Positions 54,416-63,159 are shown, numbered from the stretch's first letter. The stretch is 64,000 bases of DNA from Pannonibacter sp. SL95 (GCF_026672425.1 NZ_JAPPRC010000004.1:800501-864500); one strand, 5' to 3'. The notes: generated by a model not told the origin, from the sequence alone. Numbers and translations are program-made.

Positions 54416-55639
54416 TCACGTCACGCCCAAGCGGCGCCGCAGGGCAACGCCGGTTAAGCTGCCGGCGAAGGCAAAGCCGAGCCACAGCCAGCCATGCAGC
54501 GAGCCGGAAATGATGCCGCCGACATAGGCCCCGATGTTGCAGCCATAGGAGAGGCGTGCGCCGTATCCCATCAGCAGGCCGCCGGCGAGGGCCGTTGCGA
54601 TGTCTTGTATCGACAACCGCCAGGCCGGGTGGAACCGGCCTGCCAGAGCTGCTGCGGCCATGGCACCCAGCATGATGCCGAAATCCATGACAGACGTGCC
54701 ATCGGTCAGAACTGGCGCATCGAGCGCCTGTCTCTGCCCGCTCCAGTAGTCCCATGCGGCGACATCGACGCCGCCAGCGGCGAGAATTTTTGCGCCCCAC
54801 AGCGCGAAGGCCGAGGTGATGCCCCAGGGCCGTCCAAGAACAAGCAGCGTTGCTACGCCAACTGCGGCGAGGGCCACGGCCCCTTGGCGGCCAGACCAGG
54901 GACCGGACAGGATCGAGCCGGCCTGACGATCGGGTTGCAGATGGCCATGGCGGCGCTGTTCGGCCCGATTTGCGAGGGCGATCAGGGCGCCCCCTGCCAG
55001 CAGGGTCAAGGCAAGCGTCGGGCCGACACCGAATTCCACGACAAGCGACAGCGGGGGAAGCGACGGTAGGCCTTGCCAGAATGACCAATGGGCAGTCGCC
55101 GCGACGGAGCCGGCGACGAACGCGAACAAGGTGATGAGCATCCGCGTCGAGCCACCACCCGCCGCAAACAGCGTCCCCGACCCGCAGCCGCCAGCAAGCT
55201 GCATTCCGATGCCGAAAAGGGCGGCTCCCAGGGCTGATCCGAGGCCAAACGGGAAGACGAAACCACCGGCAGCGATCCCGATGGACTGGCCCCAGCCAAT
55301 AAGCGGCACGGTGCAGGTGACGGTAAGCGCGATCATCAAGGCCTGTGCACGCAGCCCGTCGGCCCGCCGGTCCACGATGAACCGGCGCCAGCCGGAGGTG
55401 AAGCCGAAGCTGGCGTGATACAGCGCAAACCCCGCTCCGGCACCGATCAATGCTGCGCCGGCGAGACGAACTCCGCCGAAGTTGCCTGCGGTCACGGCGA
55501 TCACAAAAGTCGTGATCACCGCAAAGGCAAGCGGCACGAGGATGCGCGCCGTGTGGACCGGGTTCCCACCCGTTGCCGGAACGACGCGCCGGTCGTGCTT
55601 GGTGGAGCCGGCCTCGACATGCTTGTGGCCTTCGGTCAT
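54416..55639 (-). CDS. third YeeE/YedE family sulfur permease
   Basis: A 407-residue membrane protein, longer than the other two copies because of a 30-residue polar N-terminus and an extra loop. Helical repeats carry MQLAGGCGSGTLFAAGGGSTR and YGARLSYGCNIGAYVGGIISGSLHGW, the two YeeE half-site motifs. This layout is the fused YeeE/YedE type that imports thiosulfate. It is upstream of the DUF302 gene and divergent from the TPR gene across 237 bases. Confidence 0.88.
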   Translation of the reverse strand: MTEGHKHVEAGSTKHDRRVVPATGGNPVHTARILVPLAFAVITTFVIAVTAGNFGGVRLAGAALIGAGAGFALYHASFGFTSGWRRFIVDRRADGLRAQALMIALTVTCTVPLIGWGQSIGIAAGGFVFPFGLGSALGAALFGIGMQLAGGCGSGTLFAAGGGSTRMLITLFAFVAGSVAATAHWSFWQGLPSLPPLSLVVEFGVGPTLALTLLAGGALIALANRAEQRRHGHLQPDRQAGSILSGPWSGRQGAVALAAVGVATLLVLGRPWGITSAFALWGAKILAAGGVDVAAWDYWSGQRQALDAPVLTDGTSVMDFGIMLGAMAAAALAGRFHPAWRLSIQDIATALAGGLLMGYGARLSYGCNIGAYVGGIISGSLHGWLWLGFAFAGSLTGVALRRRLGVT

Positions 55640-55876
55640 GACCGATCCTGTTCCTGCGTTTTACAAGGCCGTGGGCCATTTCCCTGCCTCAAGGGCAGTC
55701 GTCGTTGCAGGCCATCGCCTGATTGCTCTAGTCCGATGATACCGCTGCGGCAGAGTTCGCGGACTACACATGCATGACAAGACTTTGTGTGTTGCACGTC
55801 ATTGGCTGGCTTCGGACACTTTGGCTTGCCGGAGCGTTCCCGTTCGCCCGTGCCGCCAGCAACGAGATCCCGTGCC

Positions 55877-57277
55877 ATGCCACTCATCGACAGTTTCGGT
55901 TACCCGTTATCCCTTAGTGATGAAGCTGCGCTCGGTCACTGGACCGAGACGGTTCGCGCGTTCCTTGCCCATTCCAGCAAGACCCCCGTTCATCTCGCCA
56001 GAACAGTCGAGTTGGCTCCGGACTTTGCCCTGGCGCATGCAGCGCATGGGCTGTTCTGCATGCTGCTCGGCCGGAGGGAGCTTGTTTGCACGGCAGAGGA
56101 CGACTGGTGCCGGGCCTCGGCGGGCCAGCAGCGTGTCGGCGCCACGGAGCGGGAGAGGGCGGTTATTGATGCCCTGCGTGACTGGCTTGACGGCCGGCCA
56201 TCGCGCGCGGCCAGCCGGCTTGACCTGATGCTGGCGAGCTATCCCCGCGATGCGCTGCTGATGAAACTCGTGCATGCCATCCGCTTTGTCCTTGGCGACA
56301 GCGTCGGCATGCGCCGGTCACTCGCAACGGTGAGCGGCGCTTATGACAGCGGTCATCCGGCCTATGGTTACATGCTGGGCTGCCAGTCTTTTGCCCTTGA
56401 GGAAACCGGCGACTACGCTGAAGCCGAGAAGCTCGGCCGCGATGCCTTGCAACACGCGCCGGATGACGCCTGGGGCCTGCATGCTGTGGCGCATGTGCTT
56501 GATATGAACGGACGCTCCGACGAGGGCCGCATCTGGCTCGAGACCAACACCGCAGCCTTCGCCCATTGCAACAATTTCCGCTTCCATGTCTGGTGGCATC
56601 TGGCCCTGATGTATCTCGACCAGGGCAACGTCGACCGGGTTCTCGCCCTCTACGATCAGGAGATCCGCGCCGAACGCACGGATGACTACCGCGACATTTC
56701 CAACGCTGCCTCACTGCTGGTCCGCCTTGAAATCGAGGGTGTTCACGTTGGCGGCCGCTGGGAGGAACTTGCCAGCCTCTCCGAAGCCCGGGTCAACGAC
56801 CACTGCAATGTCTTCGCCGACCTGCATTACATGCTGTCGCTGGTCGGGGCGGATCGCCGCAGGGCGTCAGACCAGATGCTCGCCTCCATGTCCGCCCATG
56901 CCGAGGAGCCGACCGACATGGGCCGGATTGCCGGGGCTGCCGGGGTGCAGGTCGCTCTGGGACTGGAGTCCTACCGCCTTGGCAATTTCTTTTCCGCGTA
57001 TCGGCATTTCACCGAGGGCAGGCGCAACCTGCGGGACATCGGTGGCAGCCATGCCCAGCGGGATGTCTTCGAACGGATCGCCATCGACGCGACCATGCGT
57101 GCCGGAATGCCGGAGGAGGCCGAACAGCTGTTGCGCGAGCGCATTGCGCTGCGGGGGGCGACGGATCGCTTCTCGGCCGAACGTCTCGAACAGGTGACGC
57201 GCATGGCCCGGCGGACGGCCCTCATGCAGAACCCCCGGCTTCGTGCCGAACCACAGCGGGCGGTCTGGGGCAATTGA
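55877..57277 (+). CDS. tetratricopeptide repeat protein, TTC38-like
   Basis: A 466-residue soluble helical protein with TPR-like pairs: FALAHAAHGLFCMLLGRREL, AYGYMLGCQSFALEETGDYA, WGLHAVAHVLDMNGRSDEGR and FRFHVWWHLALMYLDQGNVD. The order and the HAVAHVLDM segment match the TTC38/StaR-like family. Function is unknown. Its stop overlaps the start of the OpgC-like gene, so the two products are made together. The start at 55877 removes an unlikely N-terminal extension. Confidence 0.82.
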   Translation: MPLIDSFGYPLSLSDEAALGHWTETVRAFLAHSSKTPVHLARTVELAPDFALAHAAHGLFCMLLGRRELVCTAEDDWCRASAGQQRVGATERERAVIDALRDWLDGRPSRAASRLDLMLASYPRDALLMKLVHAIRFVLGDSVGMRRSLATVSGAYDSGHPAYGYMLGCQSFALEETGDYAEAEKLGRDALQHAPDDAWGLHAVAHVLDMNGRSDEGRIWLETNTAAFAHCNNFRFHVWWHLALMYLDQGNVDRVLALYDQEIRAERTDDYRDISNAASLLVRLEIEGVHVGGRWEELASLSEARVNDHCNVFADLHYMLSLVGADRRRASDQMLASMSAHAEEPTDMGRIAGAAGVQVALGLESYRLGNFFSAYRHFTEGRRNLRDIGGSHAQRDVFERIAIDATMRAGMPEEAEQLLRERIALRGATDRFSAERLEQVTRMARRTALMQNPRLRAEPQRAVWGN

Positions 57278-58542
57278 TGATCGATGCCTCGCCGCGCGTG
57301 GCGTCACCGGGTGACAGTCTGAAAGAAGCTCCTATGAACATGCAAAGGCCCGTGCCGCGTCTGCCCAAAGCGCCGCGTGATCCGCGTCTGGACTTCTTTC
57401 GCGGCATAGGCATGTTCATCATCTTCATTGCCCATGTGCGGGACAACACATGGACGCTCTGGATCCCGGCCCGCTTCGGCTTTTCCGATGCGACCGAGAT
57501 GTTCGTCTTCTGCTCCGGCATGGCCTCGGCCATTGCCTTTGGCCGCAGCTTCGACCAGGCCGGCTGGCTTATCGGAACCGCGCGGGTAAGCCAGAGGATC
57601 TGGCAGGTCTATTTCGCCCATATCTGCCAGTTTCTGCTCATCGCTTCGGCGCTGGTCGCATTGCAGACAAGCGGCGTGCTGAAGACCTGGTTTGATCTCT
57701 CCTTTGACGTCGTTGGAGCTCTCAATCTCTGGCTTCTGTTCGAGCGAACGCAGCAGGCGCTTCCGGGGCTTTTCACCCTGACCTATGTGCCCAATTACTT
57801 CGACATCCTGCCGATGTATGTCGTGATCCTGGCGATGATGCCGGTGGTGATGGCGCTGGCCAGGGTCGGACGGGCTGCCGTCTTTTCAGCGATGGTGGCC
57901 ACGTGGCTTGCGGCTGAATTCGGCTGGCTCGACCTGCCGGCGGAACCCTGGTCCGATCGGTCCTGGTTCTTCAATCCTTTTGCCTGGCAGCTGCTGTTCT
58001 TCACCGGCTTCGCCCTGATGCGCGGTTGGCTCCCTGCGCCTCCGGTCCGGCGTGATCTGGTTCTGCTGGCGCTTGCCATCGTGCTCGTCAGTGTTCCGCT
58101 TGCCTGGTATCGCATCTACGAAACCGTGCCGGCCCTGCTGCAGCTGCGGATGGCGCTGGAACCGCTCTGGATGAAGACCGGCTTTGGGCTCTTGCGCTAT
58201 GTCCATTTTCTGGCGCTTGCCTATCTCGCCTGGGTCGCAGTCGGCGAGGGCGGCCGCTATCTGCTTGCCGGCGGTTGGGTTGGACGGGCCGTTGCCGTTG
58301 TTCAGAAAGTCGGTCAGCAGTCGCTGGCGGTGTTCCTGGCCAGTCTCGCGGTTGCGCAGGCCGCCGGCATCGCCCGCGATGCGGCGGGCGGTTCAGGACT
58401 GCTGGTGGATCTGGTGATGAATCTGGGTGGCATCGCCACCCTGGTGGCGGTGGCTTACCTAGTCGCCTGGTACAAGTCGGAACCTTGGCGCCGTGTGTCA
58501 GGCATCGGCGTGTCTCAGTCACACAAGGTGAACAGCCACTGA
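57277..58542 (+). CDS. OpgC-domain integral membrane protein
   Basis: A 421-residue protein with about ten membrane segments: PRDPRLDFFRGIGMFIIFIAH, FSDATEMFVFCSGMASAIAFGR, YVPNYFDILPMYVVILAMMP and SWFFNPFAWQLLFFTGFAL, which is the OpgC/acyltransferase-3-like pattern. In Rhodobacter, OpgC succinylates osmoregulated periplasmic glucans. Partner genes opgGH are not here, so the substrate is uncertain. The ATG at 57277 overlaps the TPR stop; an ATG 19 codons downstream is also possible. Confidence 0.9.
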   Translation: MIDASPRVASPGDSLKEAPMNMQRPVPRLPKAPRDPRLDFFRGIGMFIIFIAHVRDNTWTLWIPARFGFSDATEMFVFCSGMASAIAFGRSFDQAGWLIGTARVSQRIWQVYFAHICQFLLIASALVALQTSGVLKTWFDLSFDVVGALNLWLLFERTQQALPGLFTLTYVPNYFDILPMYVVILAMMPVVMALARVGRAAVFSAMVATWLAAEFGWLDLPAEPWSDRSWFFNPFAWQLLFFTGFALMRGWLPAPPVRRDLVLLALAIVLVSVPLAWYRIYETVPALLQLRMALEPLWMKTGFGLLRYVHFLALAYLAWVAVGEGGRYLLAGGWVGRAVAVVQKVGQQSLAVFLASLAVAQAAGIARDAAGGSGLLVDLVMNLGGIATLVAVAYLVAWYKSEPWRRVSGIGVSQSHKVNSH

Positions 58543-58724
58543 GCAGCCGGGCCATTCATCCGACCAGTTGCCGTGTGACCTCCGGAGAACTGTTTCTTCT
58601 CATGCGCCGGTCCTCGCGTCCCGAAGGCCGGCGCTCCTTTTGTGCTGGCTAGCCCCGCCAGTTTCCTCAAGGCCGGGGCAAAACGTGCCAACCGCCGTCC
58701 GCATGGCCCTGCCAAAAATGACGA

Positions 58725-58768
58725 GCCCCGCCCGCGAGGCCAGTCTGGCTGGAACTCGCGGGCGGGGC
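58725..58768. terminator. strong hairpin between convergent genes
   Basis: A perfect 14-bp GC-rich stem with a 16-base loop, itself containing CCAG/CTGG. On the minus strand the stem is followed by ATTTTTGGC, so it serves best as terminator of the leftward membrane-protein gene and may also stop rightward transcripts from the OpgC-like gene. The surrounding 58543-58814 spacer has no other feature. Confidence 0.85.
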
Positions 58769-58814
58769 ATGTCTCATTTCACTGCACGATCAAGCCGCTG
58801 ACACGACTGCGGGG

Positions 58815-59315
58815 TCATGCCAGTCCACGCCGCTCAATCAGGGCAAGGACCGCGACCATGACGACCCCGTAAAGCACATGCCCCACAAGCGCGACCCAGG
58901 TGATGCCCGTGAAGCCGAGGAACAGCGGCAGGCCCGCAATCGCCGTGATGCCGCCAATCGCAAAAACCCAGAGACCAAAGCCATAGACGGCAGCGGGCAG
59001 GATCCACGACGTCTGTCCGATCACCCGCTGCCAGATCGGAGCAAAGATGAACATCCAGCCAATCGGATAGCCGATCAGGCCGACGAGATAGAAATGCACG
59101 AAGTATCCGGCGAAGTCGTTGCTTGGAAGACCAAGGCTTTCCAGCAGGCTCTTGGCGAGCCCATGCGGTGAGAGATTGGCAAAGCCAAGACCGGGGCTCA
59201 CCACCTGGCCCCACAAGTCGAAGGCATTGGTGGCGAAGAAGCCAGAGATGAACATCAGGCCAAGCGTTGCAAACGAGGCATTCGGGAGGGTGGCAGGCAG
59301 TCTGTTCTGGGACAT
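58815..59315 (-). CDS. small four-helix membrane protein of unknown function
   Basis: A 166-residue protein with four hydrophobic segments at about residues 15-35, 67-95, 104-126 and 132-158 (FATLGLMFISGFFATNAFDLW; YFVHFYLVGLIGYPIGWMFIF; VYGFGLWVFAIGGITAIAG; WVALVGHVLYGVVMVAVLALI). I recognise no family. AAGGA lies 7 bases ahead of the ATG at 59315; a GTG one codon earlier is possible. It is monocistronic, with a terminator behind it. Confidence 0.75.
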   Translation of the reverse strand: MSQNRLPATLPNASFATLGLMFISGFFATNAFDLWGQVVSPGLGFANLSPHGLAKSLLESLGLPSNDFAGYFVHFYLVGLIGYPIGWMFIFAPIWQRVIGQTSWILPAAVYGFGLWVFAIGGITAIAGLPLFLGFTGITWVALVGHVLYGVVMVAVLALIERRGLA

Positions 59316-59990
59316 CACGAGTTCCTTTCAGGCGCGTTGCAGATCAGGACAAGGCCTCGTCCCGAGGCGCCGGAGAGGCGGTTCGCGCGATGCGAAGTCC
59401 CGCCGGCCTGAACTGTTCGTCTTTACTTTCTCTAGGGCATGCCGCCCCGGTCGGCAGTACACAGATGATCGTGCCGATCAAACTGCGCGTGATCCCCGCG
59501 TGATCCTCGGCTCCTTTCTTTGACGATGATCGGCCCCCCTTGGCCTCCGGTTTCATCACAGGCGCCATCAGAGCCTGCGGACCTCTGTCACACTTTGCCT
59601 AAGGCGTGACGGGCTACACCGGTTCGTTCTGTCAAATGAGGGCGCCATCACGAAGATCGCTTGAGGCTGGACGGCTCCTTTCCACCGGGCAGCTGGCGGG
59701 TCGGGTCGCGCCGGCACCCGCGTTGTTGCCGGGGATGGAGCCCGTCGTCGACAGCCGGGAGTTGGCCTAACACGCCTTGATCTCTTGCGTCCGAAACGGG
59801 ACCGAACCATGGAGCGCTCCCGGCTCGGTGGCTGCATCGCGCTCAAACCGTGCTCCACGCCCCAGAGTTTATTCCGATTCTCGGAATTGTATCTTACAAA
59901 ATGACAGTATTATGCTTTCTGAGGGAAATTATTAGGTTCTCTGCAGCGGTTCGGGAGTGTCCCTGAGCCGACTTGGAACGGAGAACGCAA
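59316..59990. promoter_or_regulatory. long intergenic region with palindromes ahead of the AhpD-like gene
   Basis: No credible gene is seen in these 675 bases. Near its right end stand two adjacent perfect dyads, TTCCGA-3-TCGGAA (59872-59886) and TTGTA-3-TACAA (59887-59899), followed by the AT-rich TATTAT at 59908, which looks like a promoter under two operators for the downstream gene. A further dyad TGATCG-3-CGATCA (59466-59480) lies in the middle. The segment 59520-59860 shows nothing that can be supported. Confidence 0.5.
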
Positions 59991-60539
59991 ATGTCCCGCA
60001 TTGTTACCCCCGCTACGATTGAAGCCTCGCCTGCCGCTTCCCAGCCGATGCTGGAAGCCGTGAAAAAGCAGTTCGGGCTTGTGCCAAACCTCTTTCGCGT
60101 CGTTGGCAATTCGCCTGCCGCGCTTGAGGGCTATCTCGGCCTGAACGGCGCGCTGGCCAAGGGCGCCATCGACGCCAAGACCCGCGAGCGGATCGCTCTC
60201 GCGGTCGCTGAGATCAACGGCTGCAACTACTGCCTGTCCGCACACAGCTACATCGGCGCGAACCTTGCCAAGCTCGATGAGGCCGAGATCCTTGCCAACC
60301 GTCGCGGTGGGTCGACGGATCCGATGGCTGACGCAGCCGTCCGGTTTGCCGTTGCTGTGACCTCTGCCCGTGGTCAGGTTGCAGCCGCCGATGTTGCGGC
60401 CGTCCGCGCCGCTGGTTTCAGCGACGCCCAGATCGTCGAGATCGTGCTTCACGTCGCTCTGAACACCCTGACCAACTACGTCAACAACGTCGCAGAAACG
60501 GCCATCGACTTTCCGCAGGCCAAGCCGCTCGCAGCCTGA
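59991..60539 (+). CDS. AhpD-like carboxymuconolactone decarboxylase family protein
   Basis: A 182-residue all-helical protein with the AhpD redox motif INGCNYCLSAHSYIG (CxxC with a downstream His) after the PRO-type helix RERIALAVAEI. Such proteins reduce peroxides or act as alkylhydroperoxidase-like enzymes. The ATG at 59991 has GGAG 7 bases upstream. It is followed 36 bases later by a YHS-domain gene, and the two share one terminator. Confidence 0.9.
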   Translation: MSRIVTPATIEASPAASQPMLEAVKKQFGLVPNLFRVVGNSPAALEGYLGLNGALAKGAIDAKTRERIALAVAEINGCNYCLSAHSYIGANLAKLDEAEILANRRGGSTDPMADAAVRFAVAVTSARGQVAAADVAAVRAAGFSDAQIVEIVLHVALNTLTNYVNNVAETAIDFPQAKPLAA

Positions 60540-60575
60540 CCTCATCGCCCCGAACAAGCCAGAAGGACATCCGAC

Positions 60576-61079
60576 ATGACGACCAGCTTTTCGAATACCG
60601 CACGCCGCCTCGCCGCAGCGGTGGCCTTTGCCGCGCTGATGGGATCGGCCCTGCCGGCCCTCGCCTATGACTTGAACTCCCCGGCGGCAATCAACGTGGA
60701 CGCAAAAGGCGTGATCCTGCGCGGCGTTGATGCCACCACCTATGCGACCGGCGCTGCGCCGGTCGCCGGTTCGCCCGACTATACCGCGAAGGTCGGCGGG
60801 GCGACTTACCACTTCGCCTCCGGCGCGTCGCGTGACAAGTTCCTTGCAGCATCGGCCACCTTCGAGCCGGCTTTCGGCGGCTTCTGCGCCACCGGTGCGG
60901 CTCTGGGCAAGAAGCTTGACGGCGACCCGGCCATCTTCCGCATGTACGAAGGCAAGCTCTACGTCTTTGTCTCCAAGGATGCGGTTGCCTTGTGGGACAA
61001 GGATCCGGCCGGCACGCTGGCCAAGGCCAATGCCAACTGGCCGAACATCAGCAACAAGACCCCTGCTTCGCTGGAGTAA
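60576..61079 (+). CDS. exported YHS domain protein
   Basis: A 167-residue protein: leader ARRLAAAVAFAALMGSALPALA, then the YHS-type core with GVDATTYATGAAPVAGSPDYTA, ATYHFASGASRDKFLA and AFGGFCATGAALGKKLDGD. The family is related to heavy-metal-binding domains but is usually of unknown role in the periplasm. AAGGA precedes the ATG. Co-transcribed with the AhpD-like gene. Confidence 0.9.
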   Translation: MTTSFSNTARRLAAAVAFAALMGSALPALAYDLNSPAAINVDAKGVILRGVDATTYATGAAPVAGSPDYTAKVGGATYHFASGASRDKFLAASATFEPAFGGFCATGAALGKKLDGDPAIFRMYEGKLYVFVSKDAVALWDKDPAGTLAKANANWPNISNKTPASLE

Positions 61080-61216
61080 GACCTACTCTCGGTGAGCTTG
61101 ACCCATCGAGAGTTGTTCAAGGCCGTGCGGCGATCGAGTCTTTTCAAGGCGTGATGCGTCAGCATCTCGGCGCCTTGGTACAAGCCGCAGGTCAGGCCTC
61201 TGATCTCGATCATCAA

Positions 61217-61256
61217 CTCCCCGGGCAACCACCTTGCCCGGGGAGTTCTTTTTTCT
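61217..61256 (+). terminator. intrinsic terminator after the AhpD-YHS pair
   Basis: A perfect 14-bp stem (AACTCCCCGGGCAA with its complement) and a 5-base loop are followed by C and six T. It is a very strong rho-independent terminator 138 bases beyond the YHS stop. Confidence 0.95.
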
Positions 61257-61451
61257 GCAGCTGTCCGCGCTTGTGGCTGGCGCAGCCCTCATTTCCCATC
61301 GGCCGAATGCACCCTTGGCAGATGGCAACATTCCAGCTTCGAACTGTTGCCGCGGGGGGGGGGGGCGTATCCAGCGCCGGACGGGGCTCGCGTCAACGCG
61401 CCACGCAGTCCCGGTCAGTCCCTCGTTCCTGACAGAGATCCCCCAAAAGCA

Positions 61452-61513
61452 AACGACCTGCGCCTTGCCTGTGGCCCCAGTTCAGCGAAGCCACAGGCAA
61501 GGCGCAGGTCGTT
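61452..61513 (-). terminator. 24-bp perfect inverted repeat, likely terminator of the leftward operon
   Basis: The 24-base arm at 61452-61475 is exactly complementary to 61490-61513, with a 14-base loop. On the minus strand it is followed by TGCTTTTGG. It lies about 95 bases beyond the stop of the leftward PNPOx-like gene and so probably ends that operon. Perfect stems of this length are rare elsewhere in the window. Confidence 0.75.
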
Positions 61514-61606
61514 GTGTGTATGGGAAGCCCTTGCAGCGTTTAGCAATTTCAAGGCGTGAAGCGTCAGCGGTCCGCCGTTGGGCGGCTTGGTCGGGCCGAT
61601 GGCCCA

Positions 61607-62521
61607 TCAAGACCAGCGCAGGCCGGCCGCGTTTTGCAGCCATTGTCCGCCAGTGACGTCCAGCTCCAGCACCCGGTCAGCGCCCGACGCGGCTGCGGTC
61701 TCTGCATCGTTCCAGGTTACGCTGCCCCTCGCGGCCAGCTGCAAAAGGTGGCCATGGGCGAAGTCAACAAACAGCAGGCCCGTGCGGGCATCGAGCGCAA
61801 GGTTTCCAAGCGTGTTGAAGAACCCGTTTCCGGCAAAGTCCGGCACCCGCAGCCGGATGCCACCGGGCCCATCCTGCATCTGGACAAAGCCGGGTTCACC
61901 GCCGCGATGCGACACGTCGATGCCTCCCGCCCAGTCTGCCTGGCTGAGGCCACTTGTCGTCGCGATGAAGAACGTGTCCGCCTCCGCAATCAGCTTGCGG
62001 GCCTGCATGCTCAGGCTGGCGCTTTCGGTGAGGCGTGAAACGGGATCGAGGCCCGCGAGCTGCTCATGCTGCCGGGTCTGGATGTACTTGGGGCAATTGC
62101 CGAAGCTTTGCACGACATCGATGGAAAAGCCCATCGGCCCCGCTTCGCCGACCTTGCCATTCATCCGGTTGCGGCGGCGGGTCGAAAGTTCGATCCCAAG
62201 GAGCCCGATCGGCGCGCCGGGCGTCAGCGCCGCACGCACAGGGTCGGCTGGATCTGGCAGGGCTGAGAGCTGCATGTGGCGAGGGCTTGTCGTGATGAAG
62301 CCCGGCGCTCGGGCCACAAGTGTCGCCCAGGGCTGCCCCGTGGCGTCAGCCAGCGCCGCGATGACAAACGGCAGCTTTTCAAAAAGCTCACGATGCTGAT
62401 CCGGCATGTGGTCCCGGATCAGCCGGGGGCCGGCGACCGCCATGCGTGCGCGCGTGCCGGCGCGGCCCTGCACCTGGCGCTCGCCCTCGTGAAAGGGCGA
62501 GCCATCTGTGTCGGTGTTCAC
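61607..62521 (-). CDS. pyridoxamine 5'-phosphate oxidase-like FMN-binding protein
   Basis: A 304-residue protein. The N-terminal HEGERQVQGRAGTRARMAV segment and the split-barrel body (FVIAALADATGQPWATLVA, LLGIELSTRRRNRMNGKV, FGNCPKYIQTR, ADTFFIATTSG, GNGFFNTLGNLALDARTGLLFVDF) mark the PNPOx-like family, here with two half-barrels. Many relatives are fused to a ferredoxin reductase module; this one stands alone. Substrate unknown. It overlaps the GST gene start-to-stop (ATGA). Confidence 0.85.
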   Translation of the reverse strand: MNTDTDGSPFHEGERQVQGRAGTRARMAVAGPRLIRDHMPDQHRELFEKLPFVIAALADATGQPWATLVARAPGFITTSPRHMQLSALPDPADPVRAALTPGAPIGLLGIELSTRRRNRMNGKVGEAGPMGFSIDVVQSFGNCPKYIQTRQHEQLAGLDPVSRLTESASLSMQARKLIAEADTFFIATTSGLSQADWAGGIDVSHRGGEPGFVQMQDGPGGIRLRVPDFAGNGFFNTLGNLALDARTGLLFVDFAHGHLLQLAARGSVTWNDAETAAASGADRVLELDVTGGQWLQNAAGLRWS

Positions 62522-63156
62522 GCCGCAGGCCCTCCAAACTTTGGCGCGCTGCGAACCATCGGGACAAAGCCGTCAAGCGCCTCGATCCGCTCGATCCAGG
62601 CGCGCAGCGCCGGGTAAGGGGCCAGCGAGACATGTCCCTCAGGCGCGTGGGCCGTGTAGGAATAGAGCGCAACGTCGGCGATGGTCGGGGACTGACCCAC
62701 AAAGAAGGGGCCAGCCTCGGCAAGATGCGCGTCCATCGTGCTGAGGACCGCAGCAGCCGTTGCATGGGCGCGGGCCAGATCATGCTTGGCGTCAAACAGC
62801 CCGACCAGACGCGCCACGGCCGGGCCGGAGAACAGCGGTCCTGCGGCAACCGACAGCCAGCGCTGCGCCTCGGCAGCCCCTTGCGCATCGGCCGGATACC
62901 ACCGGCGGCTTGGGTCATACCGCGTGGCCAGATAGACCAGGATCGCGTTGGCATCCGCCAGCACATAGCCGTCATCCTCGATCACCGGCACCTGCCCGAA
63001 GCGGTTCATCGCCAGAAAGGCCTCGGACTTCTGGCCGCCGGGTGGCACATCGATGATCTCGACCGGGAGCCGCAGCAAGGACAGCATCAACTCGACCCGG
63101 TGGCTGTGGCCGGACAGCCGGAAGCGGTGCAGGCGGATAGGGAAGGACTGGGTCAT
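62518..63156 (-). CDS. glutathione S-transferase family protein
   Basis: A 212-residue protein with a thioredoxin-like N-terminal domain (FRLSGHSHRVELMLSLLRLP, then the cis-Pro and Glu/Asp glutathione site VPVIEDDGYVLADANAILVYL) and an all-helical C-terminal domain ending FVPMVRS. The Ser in the SGHSHRV segment is the likely catalytic residue of this class. It is the middle member of a run with two FMN-binding proteins, pointing to detoxification or redox duty. Confidence 0.92.
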   Translation of the reverse strand: MTQSFPIRLHRFRLSGHSHRVELMLSLLRLPVEIIDVPPGGQKSEAFLAMNRFGQVPVIEDDGYVLADANAILVYLATRYDPSRRWYPADAQGAAEAQRWLSVAAGPLFSGPAVARLVGLFDAKHDLARAHATAAAVLSTMDAHLAEAGPFFVGQSPTIADVALYSYTAHAPEGHVSLAPYPALRAWIERIEALDGFVPMVRSAPKFGGPAA

Positions 63157-63159
63157 TGG

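Larger units (their letters stand above)
61130..61572. repeat. repeat-rich spacer with near-identical direct repeats and a G11 tract
   Basis: Two copies of TTTCAAGGCGTGAnGCGTCAGC, differing at one base, lie about 415 bases apart (near 61134 and 61550). Between them are the intrinsic terminator, an uninterrupted run of 11 G (61354-61364) and a 24-bp inverted repeat. No protein-like ORF is seen in 61080-61606. The origin is unknown: decayed mobile sequence or paired terminator elements are possible. Confidence 0.55.

Noticed and set aside
53853-55679. A 608-codon leftward frame covering DUF302 and the YeeE/YedE permease
   Set aside because: Only the last 169 residues are protein-like (DUF302). 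The upstream part runs out of frame through the permease gene, and a GTG with a ribosome site marks the true start.
61354-61364. Phase-variable gene controlled by the G11 tract
   Set aside because: The tract is not inside or directly upstream of a supported reading frame, so a contingency-locus role cannot be argued.
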